From: Bog-473 sp963711065
Lineage (GTDB): Bacteria; Actinomycetota; Acidimicrobiia; Acidimicrobiales; RAAP-2
Direction of reading: 5' to 3'
Assembly (NCBI GenBank): GCA_963711065.1
Contig: CAVQCO010000001.1
Location: 124,001 to 188,000, forward strand
Length of the DNA stretch: 64,000 nucleotides
The notes under the pieces are model-generated. The model did no database searches. It was given only the letters and a program-made list of their open reading frames with translations, and had not been told where the DNA came from. A program made the translations under genes and the position numbers. Shown here piece by piece: positions 55,877 through 64,000 of this stretch (positions are counted from its first letter, which is position 1; every line of letters begins with the position of its first letter).

Positions 55877-56681
55877 TCAATCCAGGTCGGATCCCCGCGA
55901 CAGCCCCACGGAGCGCACGAGCGGGGAACGCTCGGCGCCGTTGACGCCGGCCTGCCCCAACTCCTCCTGCCGGGCCCGGTAGAAGCCGAGCACCTGCAGC
56001 TCAATGGACAGGTCGACGTAGCGCAGGTGCACCGTCGCGGGGACGTTGAGCACCCGCGGCGCGAAGTTGAGCAGGGCGGTCGCGCCGGCCCGCACCAGCA
56101 GGTCGGCGACCCCCTGGGCGGCCCAGCCCGGCGTCGTGATCACCCCGATGTCGGGCCTCTCGGCGCCGCGCAGGCTGGAGATCTCGTCCATGTGGCGGAC
56201 CTTGAGGCCGCGGATCTCCTCGCCCACCACGTCCGGGTCGACGTCGAAGAGGGCCGTGACCTGGCAGCCGCGCGGACGCGAAGGCGGCCGAATTCGTCAG
56301 GGCCCGGCCCAGGTTCCCGATGCCCACGATGGCCACCGACCAGTTCCCGTCGACCCCGAGGGCGCGGTCGATCTGCGCGATCAGGAATTCGGCGTCGTAG
56401 CCCGAGCCCCGGGTGCCGAACGAGCCGAGCAACGAGAGGTCCTTGCGCACCTTGGCCGCGTTGAGCCGGGCCAGGTCGGCCAGCTGCTCGGAGGAGACCG
56501 TCCGCGTCCCGGCGCGCACCAGCTCGGCCAGGATGCGCTGGTACACCGGCAGCCGGAGCACCGTCGCCTCGGGGATCCGCTTGGCCGGCGCCGGCTGTGC
56601 TTCGGGCGCGGCGGACCCCCCTGCTTTCACCTGCTCGTCCCTCACTGCGTCGGATGGTACCGAGGACTCTCCCGCCGGCAC
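55877..56681 (-). CDS. rex: Redox-sensing transcriptional repressor Rex (frameshifted)
   Basis: This is about 267 residues. The winged helix includes RLPVYQRILAELVRAG and LNAAKVRKDLSLLGSFGTRG. The NADH-sensing Rossmann domain contains NWSVAIVGIGNLGRAL and, after the break near 56272 (TCCGCGCGG), the frame continues CQVTALFDVDPDVVGEEIRG. 805 bases fit one extra base. Rex represses respiratory and related genes when NADH is low relative to NAD. GTG starts at 56681 or 56645 are both possible. It heads the haem operon, as in other actinobacteria. Confidence 0.92.
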
Positions 56682-56711
56682 CAGACGACGACGCGCCCGG
56701 CGCGGGTGCTG

Positions 56712-57627
56712 CTACCAGGCGAGGATGAGCAGCTCCCCCGCCGTCACGTTGAGCCAGCTGGCGGCGGAGGCCTCGCCGGCCACCACGGCCAGGTGCCCGT
56801 TGGCGTCGACGAGCAGGCCGAACTCGCCCTGTTTCAGGTCCCCGAAGGCGTCGACGCAGCGCAGCGTCACACCGTCGGGTACCAGGGAGTGCGGCAGCCC
56901 GTCGAGGTACTCGCGACCCGACTCGATGCGGGCCGCCAGCTCGATGCTGCCCACCGGCGGCATCCCGGCGACGCGGGCGTCCGCCACGGTCGCCGCCAGC
57001 TGCAGGTTGCCGAAATGGTCCACCCAGGTGACCTCGGCCCGCAGGCAGGTCCGGCCGTCGTGCAGCCGACCCCGTTCCACGACGCCCCCGACGAGCCGCA
57101 CCAGCGACGCCGGGTCCACCTCCTCGCCGAGCTCCGCCGGCGCCCCGCCCGCGCACAAGGCCGCCGCCGCCGGCCCGAACAGGTCGCGCCCGTCGAACGT
57201 CGGGCCACGGTCGGGCGGCGCCTGGAGCCGGCGCAGCTCGACCAGGCGGGAGATGGGTGCCTCGCCGGCGGCTTCGGCCGCCGCCACCAGCAGGCCGTTG
57301 TCGGGGCCGACGAAGTGCAGCGTCCCACCGGCCGCCAGCGGCACGGTCGATGCAGACGCCGCGGCGTGCCGTCCCGACGCCGGGGTCGACGACGCCGAGC
57401 ACGACGCCGGGACCGAGATGCGGGACCGCCCGCACGAGGGTGTGGCTCCCGGCCCGGACGTCGAAGGGCGGGACGTGATGGGTGAGGTCGATGACGGTGG
57501 TCCCGGGCGCGTGGCGGGTGATCACGGCGTGGACCACGCCGGCGAACTCGTCCTGCGTCCCGAAGTCGGAGAGGAAGAAGACCGTCGGCGCTGGTTCGCT
57601 CGGCGCTGGTTCGCTCGACACGGGCAC
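56712..57627 (-). CDS. SAM hydroxide adenosyltransferase (DUF62 family, frameshifted)
   Basis: This is about 304 residues. The N-terminal VFFLSDFGTQDEFAGVVHAV and VIDLTHHVPPFDVRAGSHTL contain the Asp and Arg of the active site; LHFVGPDNGLLVAAAE and the second domain VTWVDHFGNLQLAATV follow in another frame. The break is near 57350, and 916 bases fit one extra base. The family hydrolyses S-adenosylmethionine to adenosine and methionine using an activated water. The GTG start precedes a duplicated SEPAP pentapeptide. It lies downstream of proC and is probably co-transcribed. Confidence 0.87.
57585..57614. repeat. Two perfect 15-bp tandem repeats
   Basis: The unit TCGGCGCTGGTTCGC occurs twice back to back and encodes the duplicated SEPAP peptide at the N-terminus of the SAM hydroxide adenosyltransferase. 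It keeps frame and lies before the folded domain, so copy-number change would be tolerated. Confidence 0.7.
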
Positions 57628-57633
57628 GTCCCC

Positions 57634-58449
57634 TCAGCGCGACAGGTTGCGCGAGCGCTCCGTGGCGGCCGCCACCGCTTCCATGAAGGCCGAGCGCACG
57701 GCCCTGGCCTCCAGCGTGCGGATGCCCGCCGCCGTCGTGCCGGCCGGCGAGGTCACGGTGGCGCGCAGCGCCTCGGGGTCCTGGCCGGTCTCCCGCAGGA
57801 GGGCGGCCGAACCCGCCATCGTCTCCACGACGAGGGTCCGGCTGACGTCGCGGGTCAGGCCCATCTGCACGCCCGCCTCCACGAGCGCCTCGGCGACCAG
57901 GAAGAACCAGGCCGGGCCGGACCCCGAGAGCCCGGTCACGGCATCGAGCATGCGCTCGGGCAGGCGGACGACCGCGCCGACCGCCGAGAGCACGTCCTGG
58001 GCCCAGGCCAGGTCCTGCGACGTGGCGAAGGACCCGCCCGAGATCGCGGTGACCCCGGCCCCGACCAGGGCGGGGGCGTTGGGCATGGCCCGGATGACGA
58101 CGGGCTCGCCGCCGAGGGCGGCCTCGAGCCGCAGCGACGGGATGCCGGCCACGATGGAGAGCACCCGCGTCACCCCGGTCACGCCGAGGGCCCGGCACGC
58201 CGCCTCGGCGACGTCGGGCTTCACGGCGAGCACCGCGCCGGACACCCGCTCGCCGGCGCCGTCGAGCAGTCCCGGCTCGGGCGCGGCGACGATCTGCAAC
58301 CCCGGGTGCTCGGCGGCGAGCTCGTCGCGGCGCTCGGCCACGGGCTCCACCACGGTCACGTCGGACGGGCCGGCCCAGCCCGAGCGGAGCAGGCCGCCCA
58401 GGAGGGCGCCCCCCATCTTCCCCCCACCGACGACGAGCAGGCTCGACAC
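57634..58449 (-). CDS. proC: Pyrroline-5-carboxylate reductase
   Basis: This 271-residue enzyme performs the last step of proline synthesis. The NADPH motif is LLVVGGGKMGGALLGGLL; AVKPDVAEAACRALG and the C-terminal TVTSPAGTTAAGIRTLE are strongly conserved. It lies between mshA/YbjN and the haem operon, the same neighbourhood as in M. tuberculosis. The start at 58449 agrees with the family. Confidence 0.94.
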   Translation of the reverse strand: MSSLLVVGGGKMGGALLGGLLRSGWAGPSDVTVVEPVAERRDELAAEHPGLQIVAAPEPGLLDGAGERVSGAVLAVKPDVAEAACRALGVTGVTRVLSIVAGIPSLRLEAALGGEPVVIRAMPNAPALVGAGVTAISGGSFATSQDLAWAQDVLSAVGAVVRLPERMLDAVTGLSGSGPAWFFLVAEALVEAGVQMGLTRDVSRTLVVETMAGSAALLRETGQDPEALRATVTSPAGTTAAGIRTLEARAVRSAFMEAVAAATERSRNLSR

Positions 58450-58488
58450 CCGCGCGACGATACCGAGCGCGGCCGGCGGCCGCCGTCC

Positions 58489-58983
58489 CTACGAACGCCG
58501 GGGGCGTCGCCGGTAGGTCGAGGGGTGGGCCAGCGTCATGGCCGTCGGGAAGTGCTCGTCGGTGTAGAGCACCGACGAGCCGGCGATGCGGTCCAGCTCG
58601 TCGTCGTCGACCAGCCGCGCCGGCACCATGCCCACCAGGTAGACGGCGTCCTCGGGGCCGAGGGCGAAGTGCAGGCCGAACAGGTGGGCGTTGCGGCGCA
58701 GGAGGTACGTGTAGACCTCGGCGTGGTTCGTCTCGGGCGCCGGCATGAACTGGGCCTCGTGGTGCAGCGTGCGCTGGCGCAGCGTGAACCACACCGTGAT
58801 GAAGTCCTTCTCCTCGCCGACGAAGCGGAGGTACCAGCGGTACGACGCCGTGCGGTCGGTGACCTCCTGGCGCTCGGCCGCCACCAGGAACCCGCCGGCG
58901 GCCAGTTCGCGCGCCGCCCAGGCGTCGATGCGGGCGACCGCCGCCGCCATCTCCTCGTCGTCGGGGAGGTCGACCAGCGGCAC
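58489..58983 (-). CDS. YbjN-domain protein (Rv0487-like)
   Basis: This is 164 residues from a GTG at 58983. It contains YRWYLRFVGEEKDFITVWF, then RNAHLFGLHFALGPEDAVYL and DEHFPTAMTLAHPSTY, matching the YbjN/T3SS-chaperone-like fold. It follows mshA directly, as Rv0487 follows mshA in M. tuberculosis. The role is unknown; a chaperone or adaptor function is only inferred from the fold. Confidence 0.82.
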   Translation of the reverse strand: MPLVDLPDDEEMAAAVARIDAWAARELAAGGFLVAAERQEVTDRTASYRWYLRFVGEEKDFITVWFTLRQRTLHHEAQFMPAPETNHAEVYTYLLRRNAHLFGLHFALGPEDAVYLVGMVPARLVDDDELDRIAGSSVLYTDEHFPTAMTLAHPSTYRRRPRRS

Positions 58984-59021
58984 CGGCCGGACCCTGGCTC
59001 CTGCGCTCCGGGCGGGCGCGC

Positions 59022-60294
59022 TCAGCCGCACTCGACGAGGCGGCCCGAGGCCAGCTCGTCGTGCAGCTCCACCAGCGCGGCCGCGGCAGCCCGCCACGTG
59101 TAGCGCCGGGCCCGCAGCACCGAGGCGGTGGAGAAGCGCTCGGCCGCCAGCGGCTCGTCGACCACCCGGCGCACCGCGGCGGCATACGCGCGCGGGTCGG
59201 GCTCGTCGACCAGGAATCCGGTGTGGCCGTGGTCCACCAGCGTGGTGAGCCCGCCGACGGCCGAGGCGACGACGGGCGTCCCGCAGGCGGCGGCCTCGAG
59301 CGCCACCAGGCCGAAGGACTCCGAGCGGCTGGGCACGAGGCACACGTCGGCCGCCCGGTAGTACGACGACAGCAGCTCGTGTGGCTGGGGGTCGACGAAG
59401 TGGACGTGCGTCGCGCACGCCGCGGGCGTCGGCCACGTCGTGCAGGCCCTGCAGCGCCTTGTCCCCGTGCGGCCCGCTCGGTCCGCCGACCACCACCAGC
59501 CGGTAGGGCTCGTCGCCGCCCTCGAGCAGCTCGGCCAGCGTGTCGATCGCCACGTCGGCGCACTTGAGCGGCTGGATCCGGCCCACGAAGAGCAGGAGCC
59601 GGCCGTCGAGCGGGAGGCCGAGGGCGCGGCGCGCCTGGGGCCGGTGACCCGGGCCGAAGAAGGCGTGGTCGACCCCTGGCGGCATGATCCTGATCCGCCC
59701 CGGGTCGCCGCCGTAGAGCGACGCGATCTGGTCGGCCTCGACCGTGCACGACGCCAGCACGGCGTCGGAGCAGTCGATGACCGACGCCTCCGCCTCGGCC
59801 CGGCGGTGGGGCATGTCCGCCTCCACCTCCTCGGGCATCGACTCCGCCTTCACCCGGTCGAGGGTGTGGAAGGTGCACACGAGCGGGAGCTCGAGCTCGT
59901 GCTTGATCACGTGGCCCGACAGCCCCGACAGCCAGTAGTTCGCGTGCACCGACGTGTAGGGCAGTCCGCCGCCCGCGTCCACGCCCGACCCGGGCGCGGC
60001 GGCCATGCGCCCGAGCACCCCGGTCGTGAACTCCTCGACGACGCCGGGCAGGGACTCCTTGGGGAGGTACTCGAGGGGGCCGGCCGGCACGTGGTGGACG
60101 CGCAGACCCGGCTCGACGTCGACCACCGCGGGGAGGTCGGCCGACCAGGCCCGGGTGAAGACGTCGCAGGTCACACCGGTGCGGGCCAGCGCCGCGGTGA
60201 GCTCGCGGACGTAGACGTTCATGCCGCCGCCGTCGCCCGTGCCGGGCTGGGCCAGGGGTGAGGTGTGCAGGGACAGGACGGCGAGCCGGCGCAT
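59022..60294 (-). CDS. mshA: D-inositol-3-phosphate glycosyltransferase (MshA, frameshifted)
   Basis: This is about 423 residues: the first step of mycothiol synthesis, moving GlcNAc from UDP-GlcNAc to inositol phosphate. The N-terminal SLHTSPLAQPGTGDGGGMNV is the MshA hallmark; the C-terminal GT-B domain has LLFVGRIQPLKCADVAIDTL and PSRSESFGLVALEAAACGTP. The break near 59410 lies in GTGCGCGACG; 1273 bases fit one extra base. The ATG at 60294 is preferred over a start nine codons upstream. Its presence is strong evidence for an actinobacterium. Confidence 0.93.
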
Positions 60295-60363
60295 GGCGGG
60301 TGAGAGCCTACCGGCGGTCACGAAACAGCCTCCGGCACGGGGGGCGGGCCGGCCCGGCGGGTC

Positions 60364-60768
60364 TCAGGCGGTGGCGCGGGTGGCCGGGGCCGGCCCGGGC
60401 GCCGGCTCCCCGCGCTCGTCCTCGTACTCGCGCCGGAAGGAGAGGTAGATGCGCACGAGGGCCTGCTTCTGCTCCTCGCTGATCGCCTGGTCGGCCATGA
60501 TGGCCCGGGTCAGGTCGGGCGAGCCGGTGGGCGCCTCGAGGATGCCGGCCTGGACGTAGAGCGTCTCGGCGGAGATCCGCAGCGCCTTGGCGATCTGCTG
60601 GAGGATCTCGGCCGACGGGCGCCGCAGGCCCCGTTCAATCTGGCTCAGGTAGGGGTTCGAGATCCCCGCCAGCTCGGACAGCCGCCGCAGCGACAGGCGG
60701 GCCGAGCCGCGCTGCTCGCGGATGAACGACCCGAGGTCGAGCCAGCGGTCCTTCGGGTCGGTGCTCAC
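60364..60768 (-). CDS. XRE-family helix-turn-helix regulator
   Basis: This 134-residue protein has an N-terminal HTH: FIREQRGSARLSLRRLSELA followed by GISNPYLSQIERGLRRPSAE. A helical C-terminal half (YVQAGILEAP, then AIMADQAISEEQKQALVRIY) may dimerise. From memory it resembles mycobacterial Rv0474. The GTG at 60768 starts just before the conserved fold; its ribosome site (GCAGGA) is unusually close. It diverges from sod. Confidence 0.82.
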   Translation of the reverse strand: MSTDPKDRWLDLGSFIREQRGSARLSLRRLSELAGISNPYLSQIERGLRRPSAEILQQIAKALRISAETLYVQAGILEAPTGSPDLTRAIMADQAISEEQKQALVRIYLSFRREYEDERGEPAPGPAPATRATA

Positions 60769-60839
60769 TCCTGCAAGCGTACCGCCGGGCCGGCCGGGCG
60801 GGGCGCCTCCGGCCCTGTTCGCATGGTGGTTGGCCCCGG

Positions 60840-60867
60840 TTGGGATCGCGACGCCTTCGGGTATGGT
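60840..60867 (+). promoter_or_regulatory. Candidate sigma70-type promoter for sod
   Basis: TTGGGA (60840-60845) and TATGGT (60862-60867) are separated by 16 bases, in the 139-base divergent gap before superoxide dismutase. Transcription would start about 35 bases before the ATG, leaving room for the AGGAGG ribosome site at 60897-60902. Visual match only. Confidence 0.4.
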
Positions 60868-60907
60868 CAGCACGCAGCACCCCGTCGACGATGAAGAGGA
60901 GGCCGCC

Positions 60908-61522
60908 ATGGCCGAGTACAGCCTTCCCGATCTGCCCTACGACTACGCCGCGCTCGAGCCCCACGTGTCGGCCCAGATCATGGAGCTCCACCACGACAAG
61001 CACCACGCGGCGTACGTGACGGGCGCCAACCAGACGCTCGAGAAGCTGGCGGCCGCCCGCGACAAGGACGACTTCGGCGCCATCGTCGGGCTGGAGAAGA
61101 CGCTCGCCTTCCACATCTCGGGCCACGTGCTGCACTCCATCTTCTGGAAGAACCAGAGCCCCGACGGCGGCGACAAGCCCGACGGCGCACTCGGCTCGGC
61201 CATCGACGAGAACTTCGGCTCCTTCGACAAGTTCAAGGCGCACTTCACCCAGGCCACCGCCACGATCCAGGGCTCGGGCTGGGGCGTGCTGGCCTACGAG
61301 CCCCTCGCCGGCCGGCTCATCGTCGAGCAGGTGTACGACCACCAGGGCAACGTCGGCAACGGGTCCGTCCCGCTCCTCGTCTTCGACGCCTGGGAGCACG
61401 CCTTCTACCTGCAGTACAAGAACGTGAAGGCCGACTTCTTCGCCGCGCTGTGGAACGTCGTCAACTGGCCCGACGTGGCGGCCCGCCTCGACGCGGCCAG
61501 GGGGTTGAAGGTCCCGGGCTGA
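60908..61522 (+). CDS. sod: Superoxide dismutase, Fe/Mn type
   Basis: This 204-residue enzyme has metal ligands in ELHHDKHHAAYVTGAN (first His) and FDAWEHAFYLQYKN (Asp and last His), with another His in LAFHISGHVLHSIFW. It dismutates superoxide in the cytoplasm. Iron and manganese forms cannot be told apart safely by eye; Mn is usual in actinobacteria. The ATG follows a strong AGGAGG. No signal peptide. Confidence 0.95.
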   Translation: MAEYSLPDLPYDYAALEPHVSAQIMELHHDKHHAAYVTGANQTLEKLAAARDKDDFGAIVGLEKTLAFHISGHVLHSIFWKNQSPDGGDKPDGALGSAIDENFGSFDKFKAHFTQATATIQGSGWGVLAYEPLAGRLIVEQVYDHQGNVGNGSVPLLVFDAWEHAFYLQYKNVKADFFAALWNVVNWPDVAARLDAARGLKVPG

Positions 61523-61530
61523 CCGCGGGG

Positions 61531-61549
61531 CGCCCCGGCCCGTGGGGCG
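61531..61549. terminator. GC-rich hairpin between sod and the convergent zinc-finger gene
   Basis: CGCCCC (61531-61536) pairs with GGGGCG (61544-61549) around a seven-base loop; a ten-base palindrome GGGGCGCCCC (61527-61536) overlaps it. It lies in the 33-base convergent gap. There is no T-run, so a factor-assisted or bidirectional terminator is the most one can infer. Confidence 0.4.
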
Positions 61550-61555
61550 GGCGCC

Positions 61556-61744
61556 CTAGGCGAGCGTCAGGTGCTGCTCGCACATGCGGCGGGTGGGGTC
61601 GCCCTCGAGGTCCGCGTCCAGGATCGGGGCGCCGCAGGCCTCGCACGAGCCGTAGGTGCCCTCGCTCAGCCGCTCCAGGGCCCGGTCCACGCCGTCGAGC
61701 ACGGCCGCGGACCGGGTGAGCTCGGTCTCGTAGCGCTCCTCCAC
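61556..61744 (-). CDS. Short TraR/DksA-type zinc-finger protein
   Basis: This is about 62 residues from a GTG at 61744 (TTG at 61747 also possible). LERLSEGTYGSCEACGAPI and TRRMCEQHLTLA give a CxxC-x17-CxxH zinc site, the last Cys of the usual pattern being His. The long coiled coil of DksA is missing, so binding in the RNA polymerase secondary channel is uncertain. Only the last DksA helix and finger are present. Confidence 0.65.
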   Translation of the reverse strand: MEERYETELTRSAAVLDGVDRALERLSEGTYGSCEACGAPILDADLEGDPTRRMCEQHLTLA

Positions 61745-61849
61745 CAACGGGCAGGGTAGTGCCCGGGCACGCTGCGGTTGCGCACCGGTTGCAAGGGCCG
61801 GGCCCCGGTTTAGGGGCCGCCGGCCAGGGGCAGGGCTTCCCCAACCGCC

Positions 61850-62326
61850 ATGCAGATTCCCACGGTCCCGGGGCGCCCGCCCACCGACGGGCCACGCCCC
61901 GGAGCCACCGGGGCGTGGCCGCTGGCCGCCGCGCGCCGCTTCCCGGCGACCGTGTGCTCGGTCGGCCAGGCTCGCCGGTTCCTGCTCGGGCTGCTGCCGG
62001 AGGGGTGCGGGGGCACGGATGCGCTGGTGCTCATGCTCTCGGAGCTGGCCACCAACGCCATGCGGCATGCGGCGACGAGCTACGACGTGTCGGTGCGCTT
62101 CGCCGGCGACCCGTGGCGCGTCCGCGTCGAGGTGAGCGACGGCGGCGGCGGGTACCCCACCCGCCACGAGCCGGTCGCCGACGCGGCCCAGGGGCGCGGG
62201 CTGCACATCGTGGGCACGCTGTCGGACGCCTGGGGCGTCGAGCTGCGGCGCGACGGGGTGGGCAAGACCGTCTGGTTCACGTCTGCGCTCGCGGCAGCCG
62301 CGGGCCGCCCACAGTTCGTATTGTGA
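61850..62326 (+). CDS. Anti-sigma-factor-type ATP-binding protein (HATPase_c_2, RsbW-like)
   Basis: This 158-residue GHKL fold has an N-box VLMLSELATNAMRHAATSY, a G1-like VSDGGGGYPTRH and a G2 region QGRGLHIVGTLSDAWGVE. Such single-domain proteins bind or phosphorylate anti-anti-sigma partners, but no sigma factor or STAS protein is adjacent. The ATG at 61850 adds a Pro-rich leader of about 30 residues. The target is unknown. Confidence 0.83.
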   Translation: MQIPTVPGRPPTDGPRPGATGAWPLAAARRFPATVCSVGQARRFLLGLLPEGCGGTDALVLMLSELATNAMRHAATSYDVSVRFAGDPWRVRVEVSDGGGGYPTRHEPVADAAQGRGLHIVGTLSDAWGVELRRDGVGKTVWFTSALAAAAGRPQFVL

Positions 62327-62330
62327 CGGC

Positions 62331-63734
62331 GTGACCCCGGAGGACGCCGTCGCCCCGCTCGTCGGCGCCCACGTGCACGTCCCCTGCCTCGATGGCGTCG
62401 AGCGCCCCTATCGCGACCTCGACTGCGCCGCCTCGACGCCCGCCCTGCAGACCGTGGCCGACCGCGTCAGCGAGTTCCTGCCGTGGTACTCGAGCGTGCA
62501 CCGCGGCGCCGGCTACAAGTCGCGCCGCGCCACCGCCGCCTACGAGGGGGCGCGCGACATCGTGCACCGCTTCGCCGGGCGTCCGGCCGGGGGTGCCGAC
62601 ACCGTCGTGCTGGTGCGCAACACGACCGAGGCCATCAACCATCTGGCCTACCGGCTCCGGCTCGGACCGGACGACGTGGTCGTCACCACCGTCGTCGAGC
62701 ACCATGCGAACCTGCTCCCGTGGGCCCGGGTGGCGGCGCGACGCTGGGTGGAGTGCGGCCCCGACGGCACCTTCGGCACCGACGACGTGGTGAAGGTGCT
62801 CGACGACGGGCGTCCGGCGGCGCTGCTGGCGATCACGGGCGCGTCCAACGTGACGGGGTGGCTCCCCCCGACCGAGGAGATCTGCGCGGCCGCGCACGAG
62901 CGCGGCGTCCCCGTCCTCCTCGACGCCGCGCAGCTGGCGCCGCACCGGCCCCTGCCGACGGCACCCGACTACGTCGCCTTCAGCGGCCACAAGCTCTACG
63001 CGCCGTTCGGCGCCGGGGCGTTGATCGGCCCGCGGCAGACGTTCGAGACCGGCGACCCCTTCCTGGCCGGCGGGGGGGCCGTCGACCTGGTCGACCTCGA
63101 CGAGGTGATCTGGACCGAGCCGCCCGAGCGCGAGGAGGCGGGATCGCCCAACGTCGTCGGGGCCGTCGCCTTCGGCGCGGCGATGGACGAGCTCGAGCGG
63201 ATGGGGTGGGCGACGATCCACGCCCACGAGGCCGCCCTGTCCTCCCGGCTGCACGACGGGCTGCGCGCCATCGAGGGCATCGAGGTGCTGGGCCCGCGGG
63301 CCACCGCGGGCCCCGCGGATCTCGAGGGCCTCGCCGTGGCGACCTTCACGGTGGCCGGCATGCACCATGCGCTGGTGGCGGCCCGCCTGAGCGCGGAGTT
63401 CGGCATCGGCGTGCGGCACGGGTGCTTCTGCGCGCATCCCTACCTGATCCGCCTGCTCGGGGTCGGCAGCGAAGGCGTCGCCCGGGCGCGGGCCGCCGTG
63501 CGCCGGGGCGAACGGGGTGCCATCCCCGGGGCGGTGCGGGCCAGCTGCGGGCTCGGCACCTCGGGCGAGGACGTCGACGCGCTCCTCACCGCCCTGCGGG
63601 CCCTCGCCGCCGGGGAGCCCCCGCCGGTCGCCTACGTGCAGGAAGCGGTCACCGGGGACTTCTGGCCGGAGGGCGATGCCAGCGGCTGGGGCGCAGCGGA
63701 CCGTCCGGCCGGGGCCGCGTCCGCGCGGGGCTGA
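62331..63734 (+). CDS. Cysteine desulfurase-like aminotransferase class V
   Basis: This 467-residue PLP enzyme has the cofactor lysine in YVAFSGHKLYAPFGAG, DAAQLAPHRP before it and NTTEAINHLAYRL in the N-terminal domain. The mobile-loop region around HGCFCAHPYLIRLL contains two cysteines where SufS/CsdA-like enzymes place the persulfide Cys. The residue pattern fits a SufS-like desulfurase or lyase, but no suf genes are adjacent, so the acceptor is unknown. GTG start four bases after the preceding stop. Confidence 0.82.
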   Translation: MTPEDAVAPLVGAHVHVPCLDGVERPYRDLDCAASTPALQTVADRVSEFLPWYSSVHRGAGYKSRRATAAYEGARDIVHRFAGRPAGGADTVVLVRNTTEAINHLAYRLRLGPDDVVVTTVVEHHANLLPWARVAARRWVECGPDGTFGTDDVVKVLDDGRPAALLAITGASNVTGWLPPTEEICAAAHERGVPVLLDAAQLAPHRPLPTAPDYVAFSGHKLYAPFGAGALIGPRQTFETGDPFLAGGGAVDLVDLDEVIWTEPPEREEAGSPNVVGAVAFGAAMDELERMGWATIHAHEAALSSRLHDGLRAIEGIEVLGPRATAGPADLEGLAVATFTVAGMHHALVAARLSAEFGIGVRHGCFCAHPYLIRLLGVGSEGVARARAAVRRGERGAIPGAVRASCGLGTSGEDVDALLTALRALAAGEPPPVAYVQEAVTGDFWPEGDASGWGAADRPAGAASARG

Positions 63735-63745
63735 GCCCGCCCGCG

Positions 63746-64000
63746 ATGAGGCGGCACGGGGCGGTGCTGCTCGCCGTCGTGTCCGCCGTCCCCGTGCTGG
63801 CCGCGTGCGCGACGCCACCGGTCGGCAGCGCGACCGTGCACGACGTGGCCTGGGTGGCGACCGACGCGTCGGTGACCCTGCCGGGCAGGGACGTGACCCC
63901 CGTCCGGCTCCCGACGCGCCATGTCGGCGCGGCGGTGCCGGTGGGGAGCCTGCCGTCCGCGCTGGCCTACACGGCGGGGGGTAGCGGGTTGCTGGTGGTG
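63746..64000 (+). CDS. Lipoprotein, N-terminal part (possible beta-propeller)
   Basis: An 85-residue fragment runs off the right edge with no stop. MRRHGAVLLAVVSAVPVL followed by AACAT forms a lipoprotein signal with lipobox LAAC, so the mature protein would be acylated at that Cys. Near the end, VPVGSLPSALAYTAGGSGLL looks like the start of a YVTN-type repeat. ATG at 63746 lies 12 bases after the desulfurase stop. Function unknown. Confidence 0.65.
   Translation, partial: MRRHGAVLLAVVSAVPVLAACATPPVGSATVHDVAWVATDASVTLPGRDVTPVRLPTRHVGAAVPVGSLPSALAYTAGGSGLLVV

Overview
This 64 kb window is very GC-rich, densely packed chromosomal DNA from an actinobacterium. Three things point there: a mycothiol glycosyltransferase (mshA), a menaquinol bcc-aa3 oxidase with the actinobacterial subunit CtaF and a diheme QcrC, and a Rex-HemA-HemC-CobA/HemD-HemB-HemL block near proC and mshA that resembles the Mycobacterium tuberculosis Rv0486-Rv0512 neighbourhood. 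The secreted protein with GYWLVASDGG repeats and the overall gene content suggest class Acidimicrobiia, but that is inference. I see no tRNA, rRNA, CRISPR array, transposase or prophage.

Layout. 1-12.5 kb: the aa3 oxidase genes ctaD (partial) and ctaF on the + strand face ctaE-qcrC-qcrA-qcrB on the - strand. Between them lies a 7 kb accessory stretch with an ArsR-SRPBCC regulator, two class III nucleotide cyclases, a GGDEF diguanylate cyclase and two short-chain dehydrogenases. 12.6-15.0 kb: a HelD-like helicase. 15.1-20.3 kb: a YbjQ protein, then hemE, the ferrochelatase, the porphyrinogen oxidase and an Lnt-like protein, mostly with overlapping stop/start codons. 20.3-29 kb: a HAD phosphatase, a very large membrane protein that joins a degenerate metallophosphoesterase to an MprF-like DUF2156 half, then lower-GC genes (mug, a TMEM175-type channel, a CaiB-type CoA-transferase), a methyltransferase and a DUF2252 protein. 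29.1-45.2 kb: a complete 14-gene nuoA-N operon on the - strand, divergent from a geranylgeranyl-reductase-like flavoprotein that probably acts on the menaquinone tail. 46.9-49.7 kb: an APH kinase, a HIT protein and the secreted repeat/L,D-transpeptidase-like protein. 49.7-56.7 kb: the rex-hemA-hemC-cobA/hemD-hemB-hemL operon. 56.7-60.3 kb: SAM hydroxide adenosyltransferase, proC, YbjN and mshA. 60.4-64 kb: an XRE regulator, superoxide dismutase, a short DksA-type zinc finger, an anti-sigma-type ATPase, a cysteine-desulfurase-like enzyme and a partial lipoprotein.

Together the genes describe an aerobic, menaquinone-based respiratory chain (complex I, bcc-aa3, quinone-tail reduction), the C5 haem pathway that feeds it, and redox control and defence (Rex, mycothiol, Sod). 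HemE, ferrochelatase and porphyrinogen oxidase fit the coproporphyrin-dependent route; the terminal ChdC/HemQ is not in the window.

An important caveat: at least 15 single-base frameshifts break 14 otherwise well-conserved genes, including ctaE, nuoG, hemA, cobA/hemD, rex and mshA. Most behave like one extra base in or beside a GCGC-type tract, so systematic sequence error is the likeliest cause. Such genes are given here as one feature with the approximate break point. Every total length fits exactly the inferred indel.
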